Positions 34,516 through 46,942 of a stretch of 64,000 nt of DNA are shown here, one piece after another. Source of the DNA: Scalesia atractyloides (lineage: Eukaryota; Streptophyta; Magnoliopsida; Asterales; Asteraceae); assembly GCA_947069175.1 (NCBI GenBank), contig CAMTDV010000003.1, positions 81,941,978 through 82,005,977 of the forward strand. Direction: 5' to 3'. Made by a program: the position numbers and the translations under genes. Within the stretch, counting starts at the first letter, position 1, and each line of letters opens with the position of its first letter. The notes beneath the pieces were generated by a model. That model was given only the letters and a program-made list of their open reading frames with translations. It was not told the DNA's origin and ran no database searches.

Positions 34516-34872
34516 GGTGCATACAAGAATGACATGATTGGGTTGGAGTTTAATGCTGAAAACGAAGGCGAACCGAAGCTTCCAGGAGAGTTAGTGCTAA
34601 CCACAGTGCTCGGGATCTCAATCGAGCATTCAAAGTGGTGGGACTTAGCAGCAGTGATGTTGATTATTCTCGTGTATCGACTATTGTTCTTCGTTATACT
34701 CAAGTTAAAGGAACGAGCTAAACCAATGGTTAGAGAGATTTATACCCGAAGAACCCTAAATCATCTGAAGAAAAGAGCATCTTTCAGGAAAACGTCACCG
34801 TTTCCTTCAAAGAGACACCAACCGGCGTATCCGTTGTCGTCTCAAGAGGGGCTTAACTCACCACTTCACTAG
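34516..34872 (+). pseudogene. ABCG15: ABCG exon 9 (C-terminus)
   Basis: 118 codons plus stop TAG: GAYKNDMIGLEF, KWWDLAAVMLIILVYRLLFF (last helix), then a basic cytosolic tail (RRTLNHLKKRASFRK) ending SSQEGLNSPLH. The tail ending is characteristic of ABCG15-group proteins as I remember them. No lesion. A possible AATAAA poly(A) signal lies near 35126. Confidence 0.9.
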
Positions 34873-35482
34873 ATGAATGTGGCTATGTTTGGAAGATTGG
34901 TCAATCATCAATTTATTAAGTGTTTTTTGCTTCTAGCTTGCATGGTTATAAGTTACAACATGCATCGTTGTAAATGTTTACAGTTTTCAAATATGCAAAT
35001 CTCCAAACTTAAAACTCAAAAGTGATTTTGATTATGGATGCTTCGTTTACACAATTACACACTGCATTAGAAATTGGCACTTTTTGTGTCATGTAAAACT
35101 ATACTTTTTAACCTTTCAAATTAAAAATAAAATAAGGTTAGGATGTTGAAATCAAACTAAGAAATTTGTTATGTACATAGTTTTATTTATTTTTCTCATA
35201 GTTGGGTTTATTCACAACAATCCGAATTCATTCAAATTCACTTACAAAAAACAAAACTCGATGAACACCGCTAGAGCCAATGGCCTTAGTTCGATCAGTA
35301 TACTAGACCGATGATAGGGACGGCGTAGCTACAGTCAATCACTAAAGGTAAAGTCCTTAAAATTCTTTAGTGTTATTTATGTTTTTTTCTCATCACTTCA
35401 ATTTCAAAGTAATGTAACTAAATTTGTGTCTTAATTTGTCTACTTATTTTTCTATTAAACTTATTTTAGGAACTAAAAAATA
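34873..35482. other. 3' flank of the ABCG locus
   Basis: AT-rich, no gene seen. AATAAA at about 35126 could be a polyadenylation signal. Confidence 0.4.
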
Positions 35483-36586
35483 GAGAAAATGCGCGGATAT
35501 TACTTGTGATTTGCTCAATTTTCAACTTTAGTCTCTAACTTTTAAAAATTACACATATAGTCCTTCATTTTTATAATTTCTTTTCCAAATAGTCTCTGCA
35601 TGGATGAGAGTTAGTTTTTTATGTTGGGTAGGTGTGAATGACAAAAATATCCTTAGTGTCAAATTAATAATTAAAAAGTTTAAAGAAATATAATTAATAT
35701 TTTCAAATTCATACGGACCCCCACCCACTCTATCCACTTCTTCTTCCCCACTCCACACCACTATCTTCACCTTTCACCACCATCCACCTATCACCACCGG
35801 TCAATACAACATTTAATTTTAAATTGTCTCCACTTCTTAGAATCTACACATAAATCCACATAATTCTAGATAAACCCTAAAGATAACATGAACAGTATAC
35901 TATCGTTGTGTTCTTCAAATCACATATTGTATCCCTAAACTCACTACTTTAAATGATAAGCTGTGACTACGGCAGCCTGAGACTTAATTTGTTGACAATT
36001 AAAGATCAATTCGATGACTATTAAAACCAATTACAAAGTAGCAAACAAAATATAGAATTGAACCTGCAAATCTGTGATTCACACCGTTGACGAACTCGAG
36101 AAGTTTCGGTAGTCGTGTGCGCCGCCGTCGATGAAGAGATTATTCTTGCTATCAAGCGGTTTCAAGCCCTAGGTAACGGAGGTGAAACTGATTTAATTTG
36201 GGAGTGTGTTTGATGTGAAATCTCAGAGTGATTTTAATTCAGTTATGTTGACGAAGACTCACGAGAGGAATCGTTGTAATGACTGTTTGACAGAAGATGA
36301 TGCGGCTGTGATAGGTGGAGACGGTGGTGGTGGTGTGGAGCGGCGAAGATCGGGTTGGTGGGTTTCACATAAATTTTAAAATATTAATTATATTTTTTTT
36401 CTTTTTAGTTTAAGGGTATTTTTGTTATTTCACACATACCTAACATCAAAAACTAACCTCTATTTACGTCAGGGACTATCCGGGAACGAAATTTTAAAAA
36501 TTCGGACTATAGGTGAAATTTTAGAAAGTTAGGAACTAAAGGTGAAAAATAGGCAAACCACATAGACTATCCAGGCATTTTTTTCC
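35483..36586. mobile_element. Non-autonomous MULE with ~110-bp inverted ends and 9-bp target duplication
   Basis: 1104 bp flanked by TAAAAAATA (35474-35482 and 36587-36595). The ends match when inverted over about 110 bp (shared: GGTTTGCC/TTTGCTC, ACCTTTAGT-like, CTAACTTT, TATAGTCC, GATAGTCCCTG-like). Long inverted ends with a 9-bp duplication define Mutator-like elements. There is no transposase. The middle (about 35600-36450) includes CCGTCGATGAAGAGATTATT and may be captured host sequence. Confidence 0.85.
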
Positions 36587-36739
36587 TAAAAAATATTATA
36601 TTATTAAAGCATATGTTTGTTGTAAAACAGTGGCCTAGTAGCAAGTAACATACAACAAAAAAAAAACAAAAATAAAGAGAAATATAGAATGTATAATTCT
36701 TGTTCATTGAGTTGCAATCATGTAATACAAAGGAGTCTA

Positions 36740-39700
36740 TATATATATAGGGTTCTTACATTAATTAAAAAAAAACGAATAGACGAGAGTTAGAATATGG
36801 ATAGTCACCACAATATGGTTTATTTGTAACACTGCCCTTTGACTATGCACGTGATAAAAGAAAACAATTATTATACGCTTGGTGTGCTGCCTCGTTAAAA
36901 ATCTTGCTAGGAAAACCCAGTGGGACAAAACCTCGGCTAAGAGCAAAAGAGTACATCGCGTATTTTCCCCCTGATACTTGTAGATTAGGTATGTTGACTC
37001 ATTAAAAACCTTACTAAGCAAACCTATTAGGATAAAACTTAGTTATGTGAAATAGTGCAACATGTATAATTCTCCCCCTCATTTTTACATATATCCTATA
37101 ATGACTAGTGTCTGGCTTCTTTGAAAGTTTCTCAAAACTTTGTAATCCATTGATGTGCAGCTTGATATGTTGCTTGATTGTGAAATCCTTCAATGAGCAT
37201 TGATGTATGATCTTCATGTGAAGCTTTACTTACCTCCACTTGTAAGTAGATACCATAAGATTCATGAATGTGTTTTATTACATTTCCTGCATTTACAAAA
37301 CTAACCAAACTTGTTGATAGGTTAGTAAAATATGAATCCATATCTTTTGTACCTTAAGGGTATAAAAATATATGTTTTACCCGTTACATTATCTCCTCAC
37401 TTTACATGAGTTATATCTTGTCAATGAATTTCATGACATATGTTCGTATATACATACTAGCAAGATATATTAATGTAAGCCGTATTTAACTATGGTACTT
37501 CTGGACCAAGGATCTTTACTTCTTTGATAGAAGATGATAAGAGTCATTTTCCATATCAACTATTTGGACATCATAAAGTCCACTTATACCACAAGCTTTA
37601 TGCGTATGAAAATTTCCACCATCTTCTAGATGTATTATGACTGATGGATGATAATACAAATGCATATTCTACATATTGAGCCATAAATTTGCCACCATCT
37701 TTAATTTGCAGATTCTTAGTTTAAATATTTAAGCCTAATTTGATATGCCATCGTTAATGACATTATCAACATATACAATAATACTTGTAGACATTATATT
37801 GTTCTTTTAATGAGAACAAATGGGTCAACTACACCATATGTATTTCTCTTTTTTTAAGCTTAGCAGCATTTCGATTATACCACATTCGACTATACTATTT
37901 TAGTCCATATAAATCTCTTCTTCACTTTATAAAGATACATTGCCAAGGTTTTGAGCTTTAAGCATTTATATTCATTCACATACTTCTTTCTACTTTGAAT
38001 AATTATGTATGTGCATACACTTTTTAGGAGTTCCATCACGTAAACTTTCTCATTAATTTTATATCACCTGTAAAGATGTCTTGAACACTTGCTTATTGAT
38101 AAAATCCATAGTACACCATGCTTATTCGTTGTATATTGAGATATCATAATCACTGGGTACAAGTTTTCTATGTATGTTTATTGGTGCTTAAAAACTTCAT
38201 CATTAAGATGTTTTAATATTACCTTTTAAGTACTAGACTGCTTTAGTAAACTCATCAAGAGTTGTAACTATATTTAGCCTATATAGAATATCCATAATGT
38301 ATGCAAATCTGAATCATGGTGTTCTCGAGAACTTACTTTACATGAGTTTGATAATTTAAATCCTTCGAGGACTTGTATGTAAACTTTTAATATCACGTGA
38401 TACATAAAATTTACAAGACGCATATCAATTCTTTTTTTATATTACCGAACGAATAAAATATTGGAAAGTCATTGCCTCCACCACTAGAAAGTGTGCATCT
38501 TTATAATAAATCATAGGTCTTTGCAAAAATCTTTGGGCCACCAGTTTTGCCTTATTTCACTTAATTTGATTTCACATGAATCGCATAAAAGACCCATTTA
38601 TATCCAACATATTTTACAACTTCAGTTGTATGGACTGTTGGTCCAGAAACTTTCCATTTCATTAGAGAATTCAATTCTGTCTTATTTGTGTCTTTCCATT
38701 TTGGCCAATCCTTTATATGTTTTCATTCATAGGCAGATATTAAATCATGATCCTCGTCATTTCATCATTTCAAGCGCTATATATACAGAAGTATAACGAG
38801 TTTGATTTTGTTTCGATTCTATACACTTCTAGACATGATATAATTTACTAAGAGCTCCTTATTTTCAGGTAATTGAGGTTCTTCCAGAACCATCATGTCT
38901 AATTTCTCTTCAAGAGACCTTTTTTTACTATAACCTCGACTTGACCATCTTCTTCATGACTTGCTCCAATTTTTTTCGATGAACTTTTTTTTTGAAATCG
39001 ACTAGTCTACCACGTATCAGGCATGCAATAGACTCATTACTAGTATATGGTTTTCCTAATAGGACAATTAACTTAATTTGAGCATTAGCAGCTGACTATG
39101 TGACTTATTTAGTCGCTATATTTAGGTCAGTGAACATGTCTGGTGATTGATTCTTAATATAGGTAACAAATTATCTTTTGAACTTCTTATTCACACAATT
39201 TAGTTTGAGGATCAATGATAATTCATGCATACTCATTCCTTTTCCAACTGCCATTAATCTCCCCCTAATGTTGGGAAAGTTAATTTACTTAAAGTAAGAT
39301 CCAATGACCCGTAAATAAATCTCTTGGTAATTGCTTTAAGTATGTAATCATAAATTGTATTTTCACCCAACATATATTCCCAACATTATTTGAGTTTTAA
39401 TCTTTATGTGTTGTGGTGGATAAATTCCAATGTATACCGCACAACAAAAAGTTTGGTGGGAAATATTTAGTTCCTGACCAAAACCAACTATAATGGGGAG
39501 AAACTATTACAACATGTTGGCTTGATGTGAAATAATGTTACCACATGTAATATCACATGTGCTCAAGTATGAACTTTTGCTCTCTTGATTATTGGCCTTG
39601 CAATCATTTTGTAGACGTTATATCATCGTCTTCAACAAAAGCAATTTGTGCCTTAAGCATTTAGAAAGTTTAATACTTATTCCAATAATCATTAGTAACA

Positions 39701-39955
39701 AGGTAATTAAATTCAAAGTTATAACCACTATAAATATGATAATCTGGAATAATATATTTGCTATCTCATTAGCTAAGCTACACACAACTTCAAGTTCTAA
39801 ATTTGATGACCATTTAGATGATGCATCAATTTAAAAACACTAAGCGGCATCATGTTCGGAAATATACATCCTTCGTTCATTCCATAATATTTTAGGGATT
39901 CACACCCTACTTTTGTTGGTAAATAATTAACTTTTGTTGAGAGGAACTATGACAT
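36740..39955 (-). pseudogene. Decayed Ty1/copia retrotransposon, minus strand
   Basis: Minus-strand translation across 38645-38711 gives DWPKWKDTNKTELNSL, followed by VVKYVGYKWVF at about 38590, the start of the copia RT domain. The RT catalytic box at about 37760-37790 reads VYVDN instead of YVDD. The left edge has GGACAAAACC and CTCGTTAAAAATCTTGC, stretches I know from the 3' end of plant copia elements, and CCCCCTC runs. Stops occur in every frame. Ends and LTRs were not identified. Confidence 0.65.
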
Positions 39956-39963
39956 GTTTAATT

Positions 39964-41868
39964 TGTCACACCCTAACCGCAGCGAAGGAGAAGTCGGGGC
40001 ATGATTGAGTTTTCATCAAAGCTCATGACATTTACTATAATTAAGTTTCATATTTATTATTCAAAATTTAAAGGAAAATATCCAATCACAAAGAAACATA
40101 CAAGCACAAGAAACATTGTTCTAAACAAGATATATTTTATTCATCTTCTAAGGCCAATCCTAAGTTTTCTCTCCTCAGCCTGTCCACCTGTATCATGTGT
40201 AAAACAAAAGTTTGGGTCAGCAAAAGCTGGCGAGTGAATCTAAATTTAACAATTAAACAATTTATTATATTGGTTGTTTCAATAAAAATGTGCATGGACC
40301 ATATATGAACTTATGTATATATAATTAAATCACAAACCATATAACAAACAAATGAACATGATGAATGATGAACTTGAGATCAAGACTCAATCAAACGAAG
40401 CCCATTTAATGAGGCACCTGATGCTCAACTCGTATCCTACGAGGAACTGATGGGCCTTAAATGAATGATTGCACTGAAATGATAAAATGTAACCACACAT
40501 AACTACAACAAACAAATATATACATTAGAACACATAATGGTGGTAGCATATGTATTTGTATAAATAAAATAAATGACGACACATGATACACCCCAAAACG
40601 TGAATAAAAAGGGGAACTTGTAAGGATTCACTCACAGTGGGTGCGTTTCCTTAATCGAAGACGAATGCGAACGAGTTTGAGATTTAACCGACGAAGGGAA
40701 ACTAACTTAAAATAATAACGCGATAATTCAATAAATAAATAAAATATACATTTTTAATGCTTTTTATTATATTTTTAGGTTATTTTTGGTAATTAATACA
40801 AATTTTTAAAGCTTTAAAACCTTATTTTTAGGTATATTTTAACTAATTTTTAAAGAATTAAAAAGGATTTTAATTAAAAAAATTACCCTTTTTCTCAGGG
40901 TTGACTGGTCAACGGCCGGTTCGACTGGTTTAATTATTGACATCGTGTGAGGTTCGAACTCGTGACCTCCCGTTTGCATGCACGCAGCTCTACCAACAGA
41001 GCTACGTATCTAACCGAAAGTTATCTGATTTTAATTATTCTTATATCTAACTACAATATTTCAGAATATATTTATATTAAAAAGGATTTAAAATCCTTTG
41101 AACCGGCGTGTATACCCGCCTCGAACCTGTATTTAAAATCCTTTGAACCGGCGTGTATACCCGCCTCGAACCTGTAACCTCCGCGTTGTTTTGCACCCAG
41201 CCCAACCAACTAGGCTGGGTGTCTAACCCAGTTAAGATAGAAATTATAATATATTTATAGACTTACTGAGCCTTGATTTACTTAAGTTTTTAGAAAAAGA
41301 ATTTTACTGCAGAAAAACCGGTTATGTACAAGAGTCGAACCTGGGCATGTTGGCATATAATGCACACAGTCCACCACTGGACTGTGTGTCTAACCCGGTT
41401 AAACATACAATTTTAATTAGATTTATACACATTTAAGACTTCATCTTCTTCCTTAAAAATAAATCCCAGAATTAAAATTCTTGGCTGGGATATGATTAAC
41501 GACCTTTTCTGTTTCGTGGTTAAAGTTAGCACATGGTATAAACGAATTATAAAAAGAAGAGGAAAGGATTTTTACCAACAACGAAGGCTTTCGTTTTTTC
41601 CGGCGGAGACCCGGGTTCGAAACCCGGCTACTCCTTTTGAATTTTTGTTTTATTATTTTAAGGTTTATGTTAATTTACTTATTATTATTATTATTATTAA
41701 TTATTATTATTATTATTTATTGATTATTGTTTTAGTTATGTGCCAATCATTAATCAAGAATATTAAATAAAATAACTAACACTAATAAATACGCAAAGAA
41801 ACTTTTAAATGAATACTTGATTCTCAAACGGAGCGGGTTTATGGAACCCATTTTACACAAATGTTACA
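39964..41868 (-). repeat. 3' LTR of the outer element
   Basis: Starts TGTCACACCCTAACCGC, ends AAATGTTACA. 1905 bp against 2246 bp for the 5' LTR: it lacks about 428 bp (the counterpart of 57027-57454) between two GGAG words, has an extra 45-bp tandem copy (41087-41131 and 41132-41176) and keeps about 20 bp lost by the other LTR near 40910. Contains tRNA-like modules. Confidence 0.9.
40935..41640 (-). repeat. tRNA-like modules in the 3' LTR
   Basis: Three minus-strand modules start GGTTAGAYAC and show box A then box B: TAGCTCTGTTGG with GAGTTCGAACC (about 40945-41013), CAGCCTAGTTGG with CAGGTTCGAGGC (about 41100-41226) and CAGTCCAGTGG with CAGGTTCGACTC (about 41325-41400). A plus-strand box B, GGGTTCGAAACC, lies near 41612. 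None folds as a complete tRNA by eye. Confidence 0.6.
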
Positions 41869-41870
41869 GT

Positions 41871-43178
41871 ATCCTTTACTTTTAGAAATTTCGTCTCGAC
41901 ATTTAGGTAGTAGCTGTAACTGGAAAAAGATGTGGGTATTTTTCGCGCATTGAGTCTTCGCGTTCCCAAGTAAACTCAGGTCCTCATTTTGATTCCTAAC
42001 GCACCCAGACTATTGGAAATACGACTTCTTCTTAAACGGTTTTCACTAAAGTCCATGATTTCTACAGGTCTTTCAACAAAATGCATTGATTCGTCGATTT
42101 GAATATCTTCTAAAGGAATATGGAGGTTTTCCTCGGTGAGACACTTTTTCAAGTCTGATACATGGAATGTGGGATGGATTCTGTTGAGTTCTTCTGGTAG
42201 GTCAAGCTTGTATGCTGTAGGACCAACTCTTTCGAGTATCTTGAATGGTCCCACATAGCGTGGTGCTAACTTGCCCTTTTGACCAAAACGAACCACTCCC
42301 TTCCACGGTGATACTTTCAAAAGTACTTGATCACCAACACAAAACTCCAGTGGCTTACGTCATTTATCAGCGTAACTCTTTTAACGACTTCGAGCTGCTA
42401 GAAGATTATTGCGGATCTGAAGGATTTTTTCAGTCGTTTCTTGGATCAATTCAGGTCCAGTGATTTGCGTTTCACCAATTTCGTGCCAACATACAGGAGA
42501 TCGGCACTTGCGGCCATATAAGGCTTCAAAAGGAACTATGCCAATGCTAGAATGATAGCTATTATTGTACGAAAATTCAACTAACGGTAGATGAGTATCC
42601 CAGTTACCCTTGAAATCTATGACACATGCTCTCAACATGTTTTCAAGGGTTTGTATGGTGCGCTCAGATTGACCATCAGTTTGAGGGTGAAAGGCAGTGC
42701 TGAGATCTAATCGTGTACCCAAAGCTGATTGTACAGCTCGCCATGTTCATGAAGTGAAACAGCCGTCTCGATCTGAAATGATACTTAAGGACACACCATG
42801 ACGGCTTACAATTTCATTAATATAGATACGAGCTAACTTCTCGTTCTTATAGTCCTCACGGATTGGAATGAAATGAGCTGATTTAGTGAGATGATCGATG
42901 ATAACCCAGATTGTGTCATACCCACTGGAGGTGCGAGGTAACTCGGTAATGAAATCCATGGTTATATTTTCCCACTTCTAAACAGGTATTTCAGGTTAGA
43001 CGAGTAATCCTGAAGGTCTTTGATGTTCAGCTTTTACCTTAGAACATGTAAGGCACTTGGAGACAAATATAGTGATATCTTTCTTCATACCAGGCCACCA
43101 ATATGAGTATCGTAGGTCTTGATACATTTTATCAGCACCTGGATGTATGGAGTATCGTGTTTTGTGAGCCTCATTCAT
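41871..43178 (-). pseudogene. Outer element integrase and chromodomain (broken)
   Basis: Frames in order: 42996-43178 zinc-binding part (HKTRYSIHPGADKMYQ, CLTCSKVK), 42747-42959 core start (MDFITELP, IISDRD), 42381-42722 core end (FHPQTDGQSERT, SYNNSYH), 41976-42320 C-terminal part (GKLAPRYVGPFKILERV, HPTFHVSDLKKCL). The chromodomain follows at 41905-42000 in other frames. The integrase D-D-E residues are all still present. The breaks are frameshifts or stops near 42735, 42370 and 42000. The stop of pol would fall near 41905, and AAAAGTAAAGGA next to the LTR may be the polypurine tract. Confidence 0.85.
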
Positions 43179-43397
43179 GAGAAAAGCACAAAGATTGTCA
43201 CGATCTGGTATCTAAATACGATTTAGATAATAAAGGATACCATCAGACTTGGTTTCTATCTTGAGTTCAGCTCCACAAGACAATTCATCTCGCACATCAT
43301 TTTCCATGACAGAAGTATGTTGAGCTACTCGAATTCGGTTTTGAAGATCGATCACAATTTGAGAACACAACAAACAGATGGAGTTTGCATACTCTTT

Positions 43398-44520
43398 TCA
43401 ACTGAGGGCGTCAGCCGCAACATTAGCCTTGCCAGGATGATATCGAATTTCACAATCATAATCGTTTAGCAGTTTGACCCAACGTCTTTGCCTCATGTTC
43501 AACTCTGTTTGATTGAAGCTATGTTGAAGACTCTTGTGATCGGTGTAAATTTCGCACTTGGTACCATAGAGATAGTGTCTCCATATCTTTAGAGCGAACA
43601 CGACTACTCCAAGTTCGAGGTCGTGAGTGGTATAGTTCTTTTCTTGCACTTTGAGTTGCCTTGAGGCATAGGCTATCACCTTTCCTCTTTGCATTAGAAC
43701 GCAACCTAAACCTTGCCCTGACGCGTCACAATAAACCACAAAGTCTTCGCAACCATCAGGAAGTGTAAGAATAGGTGCATCACAAAGCTTTTGCTTCAAT
43801 GATTGGAAAGCCTCTTCTTGCTTGGGCCCCCAAATTAAAGGTTTACCCTTGTGAGTCACGGCTGTGAGTGGAACGGCGATACAAGAGAAATTTGTGATGA
43901 AACGTCGATAATAACTAGCTAGACCAAATGACCTAACTTCGGTAGGAGTGCGTGGCGCTTGCCATTCTTGTACCGCTTTGGTCTTTGCAGGGTCGACATG
44001 AATCCCTTTGTCGTTAACGACATGACCAAGAAACTATACATCTTTTAACCAAAACTCGCACTTCGAGAACTTAGCATAAAACCTTTCGGTCCTCAAAAGT
44101 GTTAGGGTAAGTCGAAGATGTCGCTCATGATCGGATTTGGTCTTGGAGTAGATAAGAATATCATCAATGAAGACTATGACAAAACGATCGAGATAGGGTT
44201 TACACACCCTATTCATAAAATCTATGAAAACAGCAGGAGCATTGGTTAAACCAAAAGGCATAACCATGAATTCATAGTGGCCATAACGAGTTCGAAAAGC
44301 AGTCTTTGGAATATCTTCTTCACATACTCTAAGTTGATGATAACCAAAACGAAGATCGATTTTTTAAAAACAGGTGGCACCTTGAAGTTGATCTAGAAGA
44401 TCATCGATACGAGGTAATGGATTGTGATTCTTGGTGGTCAGCTTGTTGAGCTCTCTATAGTCGATACACATACGGAAAGTTCCATCTTTCTTCTTTACGA
44501 AAAGAACCAGCGCACCCTAA
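43398..44520 (-). pseudogene. Outer element RT and RNase H (broken)
   Basis: RNase H at 43398-43859 is well kept: VVYCDASGQGLGCVLM, THDLELGVVVFAL, YTDHKSLQHS, ANVAADALS, so its four acidic residues are present. RT at 44034-44267 has MPFGLTNAPAVF and FIDDILIYSKTKS. Stops break the chain near 44035 and 44512; the latter changes the tryptophan of the WG motif before the RT core. Confidence 0.88.
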
Positions 44521-45346
44521 GGTGATGAGCTAGGACGTATAAATCCCTTGTCAGTCAACTCTTGCAGCTGTCTAGCTAATTCTTGCATCTCAGATGGGGC
44601 TAACCGATATGGAGATTTTGCGACTGGTGTAGCACCAGGTACAAGATCAATTCGGAATTCGACTTCTCGCACAGGAGGAAGTCCTAAAACGTCAGCGGGA
44701 AATACTTGAGGAAATTCTTTAACGATTGGAATGTCTTCGAGCTTTCTTTCCTTGCCTTCCTTCTTGACGATGTGAGCTAGAAACGTGATATAGTTTTTGT
44801 GAAGGTATCTTCGAGCTTGGAGGCATGACATCAATTTGAGCCCTCTGGAAGGAGTTTCACCAAAGATACATAAAGTTTGACCGTCAGCGAGAGGAATTCG
44901 AATAAACTTCTCGTACCAAACAACTTCAGCATGATGCTGACTAAGCCAGTCCATACCGATGATAACGTCGAAACTACCTAATATCATAGGGATAAGATCA
45001 ATTGAGAAATCGTGATCATTAAGGGTGAAAGTGCAATCTCGAATAATTGAGTCTAACGTAATAGGTTCACCATCAGCAACTTCCACCGTGAAAGATTCGG
45101 CTAAACTAAAGCGAGTAAATCAAGAATAGATTCGAACTCTAAGGACACGAAACTCTTATCCGCACCAGTGTCAAATAGAGTAGATGCATAACTACCGTTA
45201 ATAAGAAACGTACCGTTGACCACAGTATTATCAGCCCTAGCTTGGTTGGCATTGATGTTGAAAGCTCTTCCTCTAGCAGGTGGATTAGCTTGGTTGGCTT
45301 GATTCACTGGGTTGGCTTGAGCTTGGGCATTTATGATGTTCACCAA
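44517..45346 (-). pseudogene. Outer element protease (broken)
   Basis: 45101-45346 contains TLFDTGADKSFVSLEF, the aspartic protease active site, and the Asn/Ala-rich linker NPVNQANQANPPARGR. The frame shifts near 45100, and 44517-45086 continues with IIGMDWLSQHHAEV (second half of the protease fold) and the linker into RT (FPADVLGLPPVREVEF). Confidence 0.85.
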
Positions 45347-46172
45347 GCATGGGCAAGTGTTTCAAAAATGGGTTGGATCGCCACAGTTGAAACATGCTCT
45401 GACTGGTTGTATCATCGGGTAATTGGGTTGGTAGTAGGGTTGAGCCATGGGTTGAGCAGGTGGTAAGAGCAAAGGTTGTTGTATTAGGCTTGGCCTACTA
45501 CTTGATTGTTGGTTTGAGTTTGAGGCTGATTGCGGTTTGGCTTTTGGAGGATGTGACTAGTTTGAATTGTGTGACCTGCACGACCACAACTTGTACAATA
45601 TTGACATTGGTTCTCAGGAGGGTGGTGATATTGGCATCGGTTGCATTTTGATGGGGACCAGTGTATGGTTTCTTGAATGGAGCAGCAGGAGGAGCGACTT
45701 GTGTGATTGGGGCAGCAGTGATAGGGGAATTGGTTTGGGTAACGACGAAATTCTTCCCATTGCGTTTCCTTTTACAGCAAACTAAGAAGACGAACCTGCT
45801 TGAGTCGGGGTTGAGGTTTCGGCAGATGTCTTGTCTTTCTTCTTCTCATCTTAAAAATCGCCATTTCGGATGCGATTTTCTGTGAGCTCAGTGGCTAGCT
45901 CCATTGCAGCATCAAGGGTTGCAGGTGTGGTACTTAACACAGAATCTTGAATTTTCGAGGGAAGACCTCGAATGTAGTACTCAATTAAACGATATAGGGG
46001 AGTGAACAAGTTGGGGACCATCTGATTCAACTCGAGGAATCTCTTATTGTATGTTGTATGGTCTCCCTCCTTTTGTTTCAAAGAGTAAAACTCATCCTCC
46101 AATTTCTTGATTTCGCTTCTTGGACAGAAGCGTCTTGTCATGATCTCCCTCAACTCTTCCCAAGTCAAGGCC
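45340..46172 (-). pseudogene. Outer element gag, C-terminal part
   Basis: 45851-46172 codes the end of the capsid domain (EIMTRRFCPRSEIKKLEDEF, YIRGLPSKIQDSV). The nucleocapsid knuckle near 45390 reads CFNCGDPTHF then a stop then NTCP, so all C and H residues remain but translation ends. Gag is cut at 46172 by the nested insertion; the N-terminal part lies at 54200-54610. Confidence 0.85.
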
Positions 46173-46177
46173 ATAGC

Positions 46178-46942
46178 TGTCACACACCCGACCCGGAGCG
46201 GAATTAAAAGTAGGGGCATAATTGGGTTATCACCAAAGCTCATGACATTTACTAATAAGTTTCATATTTATTAAATTGAAATTAAAACTTCAAATATTCA
46301 AACACAACGAGTCATACAAACACAAAATCAAACATTTTTCAGAACGAAATAATTTTATTTAATCTTCTAAGGCCCTTTCTATGTGTTTCTCTCTTCAGCT
46401 TGTTCACTTGTATCATGCGTAAAACAAAGATTTGGGTCAACAAAAGTTGGTGAGTGAATCTAAGTAAAACAATTTAAACAATTTTTTTAAATTAAATAAA
46501 AATCGTGCGTAAATCATAAATGAGCATATGCACATGTACACACAATCACAACTACACAATATCCACAATAACTCCAAGACATGATGCATGATGAACCTGA
46601 GATCAAGGCTCAATCAAACGGAGCTGATCTAATGAGGCACCTGATGCTCAACTCGTATCCCACGAGGAACAGATGGGCCTTAAATGAATAATTGCACTAA
46701 AATGATAGAATGTCAACACACATAATCATACCAATTAAAATGCACATTTGATCACATTAGGATGTTAGCACGAGTGTTAAAAATAAATATATAAGCATGT
46801 ACGACACATGATACATCCCCAAAACATGATTAAAAAGGGAATTTGTAAGGATTCACTCATAGTGGGTGCGTTCCTGAATTGATGAAGGGTGCGCACGAAT
46901 TGGGGATTTAATTGACGAGGAAATCTAACCGAAGTGGTGGAG
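46178..46942 (-). repeat. Truncated LTR of nested element, copy 1
   Basis: Resembles the first 740 bp of the 5' LTR at 55444 (same TGTCACAC start, CATGACATTTACTA, TTAATGAGGCACCTGATG-type blocks) and then jumps, at about 46942, straight into RNase H sequence (GATAACGAATTTCACAATC). Confidence 0.85.

Larger units (their letters stand above)
23139..34872 (+). pseudogene. ABCG15: ABCG12/15-type half-size ABC transporter, nine exons, inactivated
   Basis: Exons by reading: 23139-23385, 28469-28544, 31317-31781, 31960-32082, 32378-32512, 32604-32891, 33387-33659, 33788-33895, 34516-34872. All introns are GT-AG and frame is kept from exon 2 to 9. The nucleotide-binding domain comes first, then the membrane domain, the layout of WBC/ABCG half-transporters. 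The closest family I recognise is plant ABCG12/ABCG15 (cuticular or pollen-wall lipid export at the plasma membrane); the C-terminus SSQEGLNSPLH fits it. Damage: a frame change before residue 20, a one-base insertion in Walker A, a TAG stop in exon 3. Introns 1 (5.1 kb) and 2 (2.8 kb) are filled with transposons. Sequencing error could explain one lesion but hardly all three. Confidence 0.92.

Noticed and set aside
40935..41015. True tRNA gene on the minus strand
   Set aside because: Box A and B are good but the anticodon and acceptor stems do not pair, and the sequence is part of an LTR repeated at 56405.
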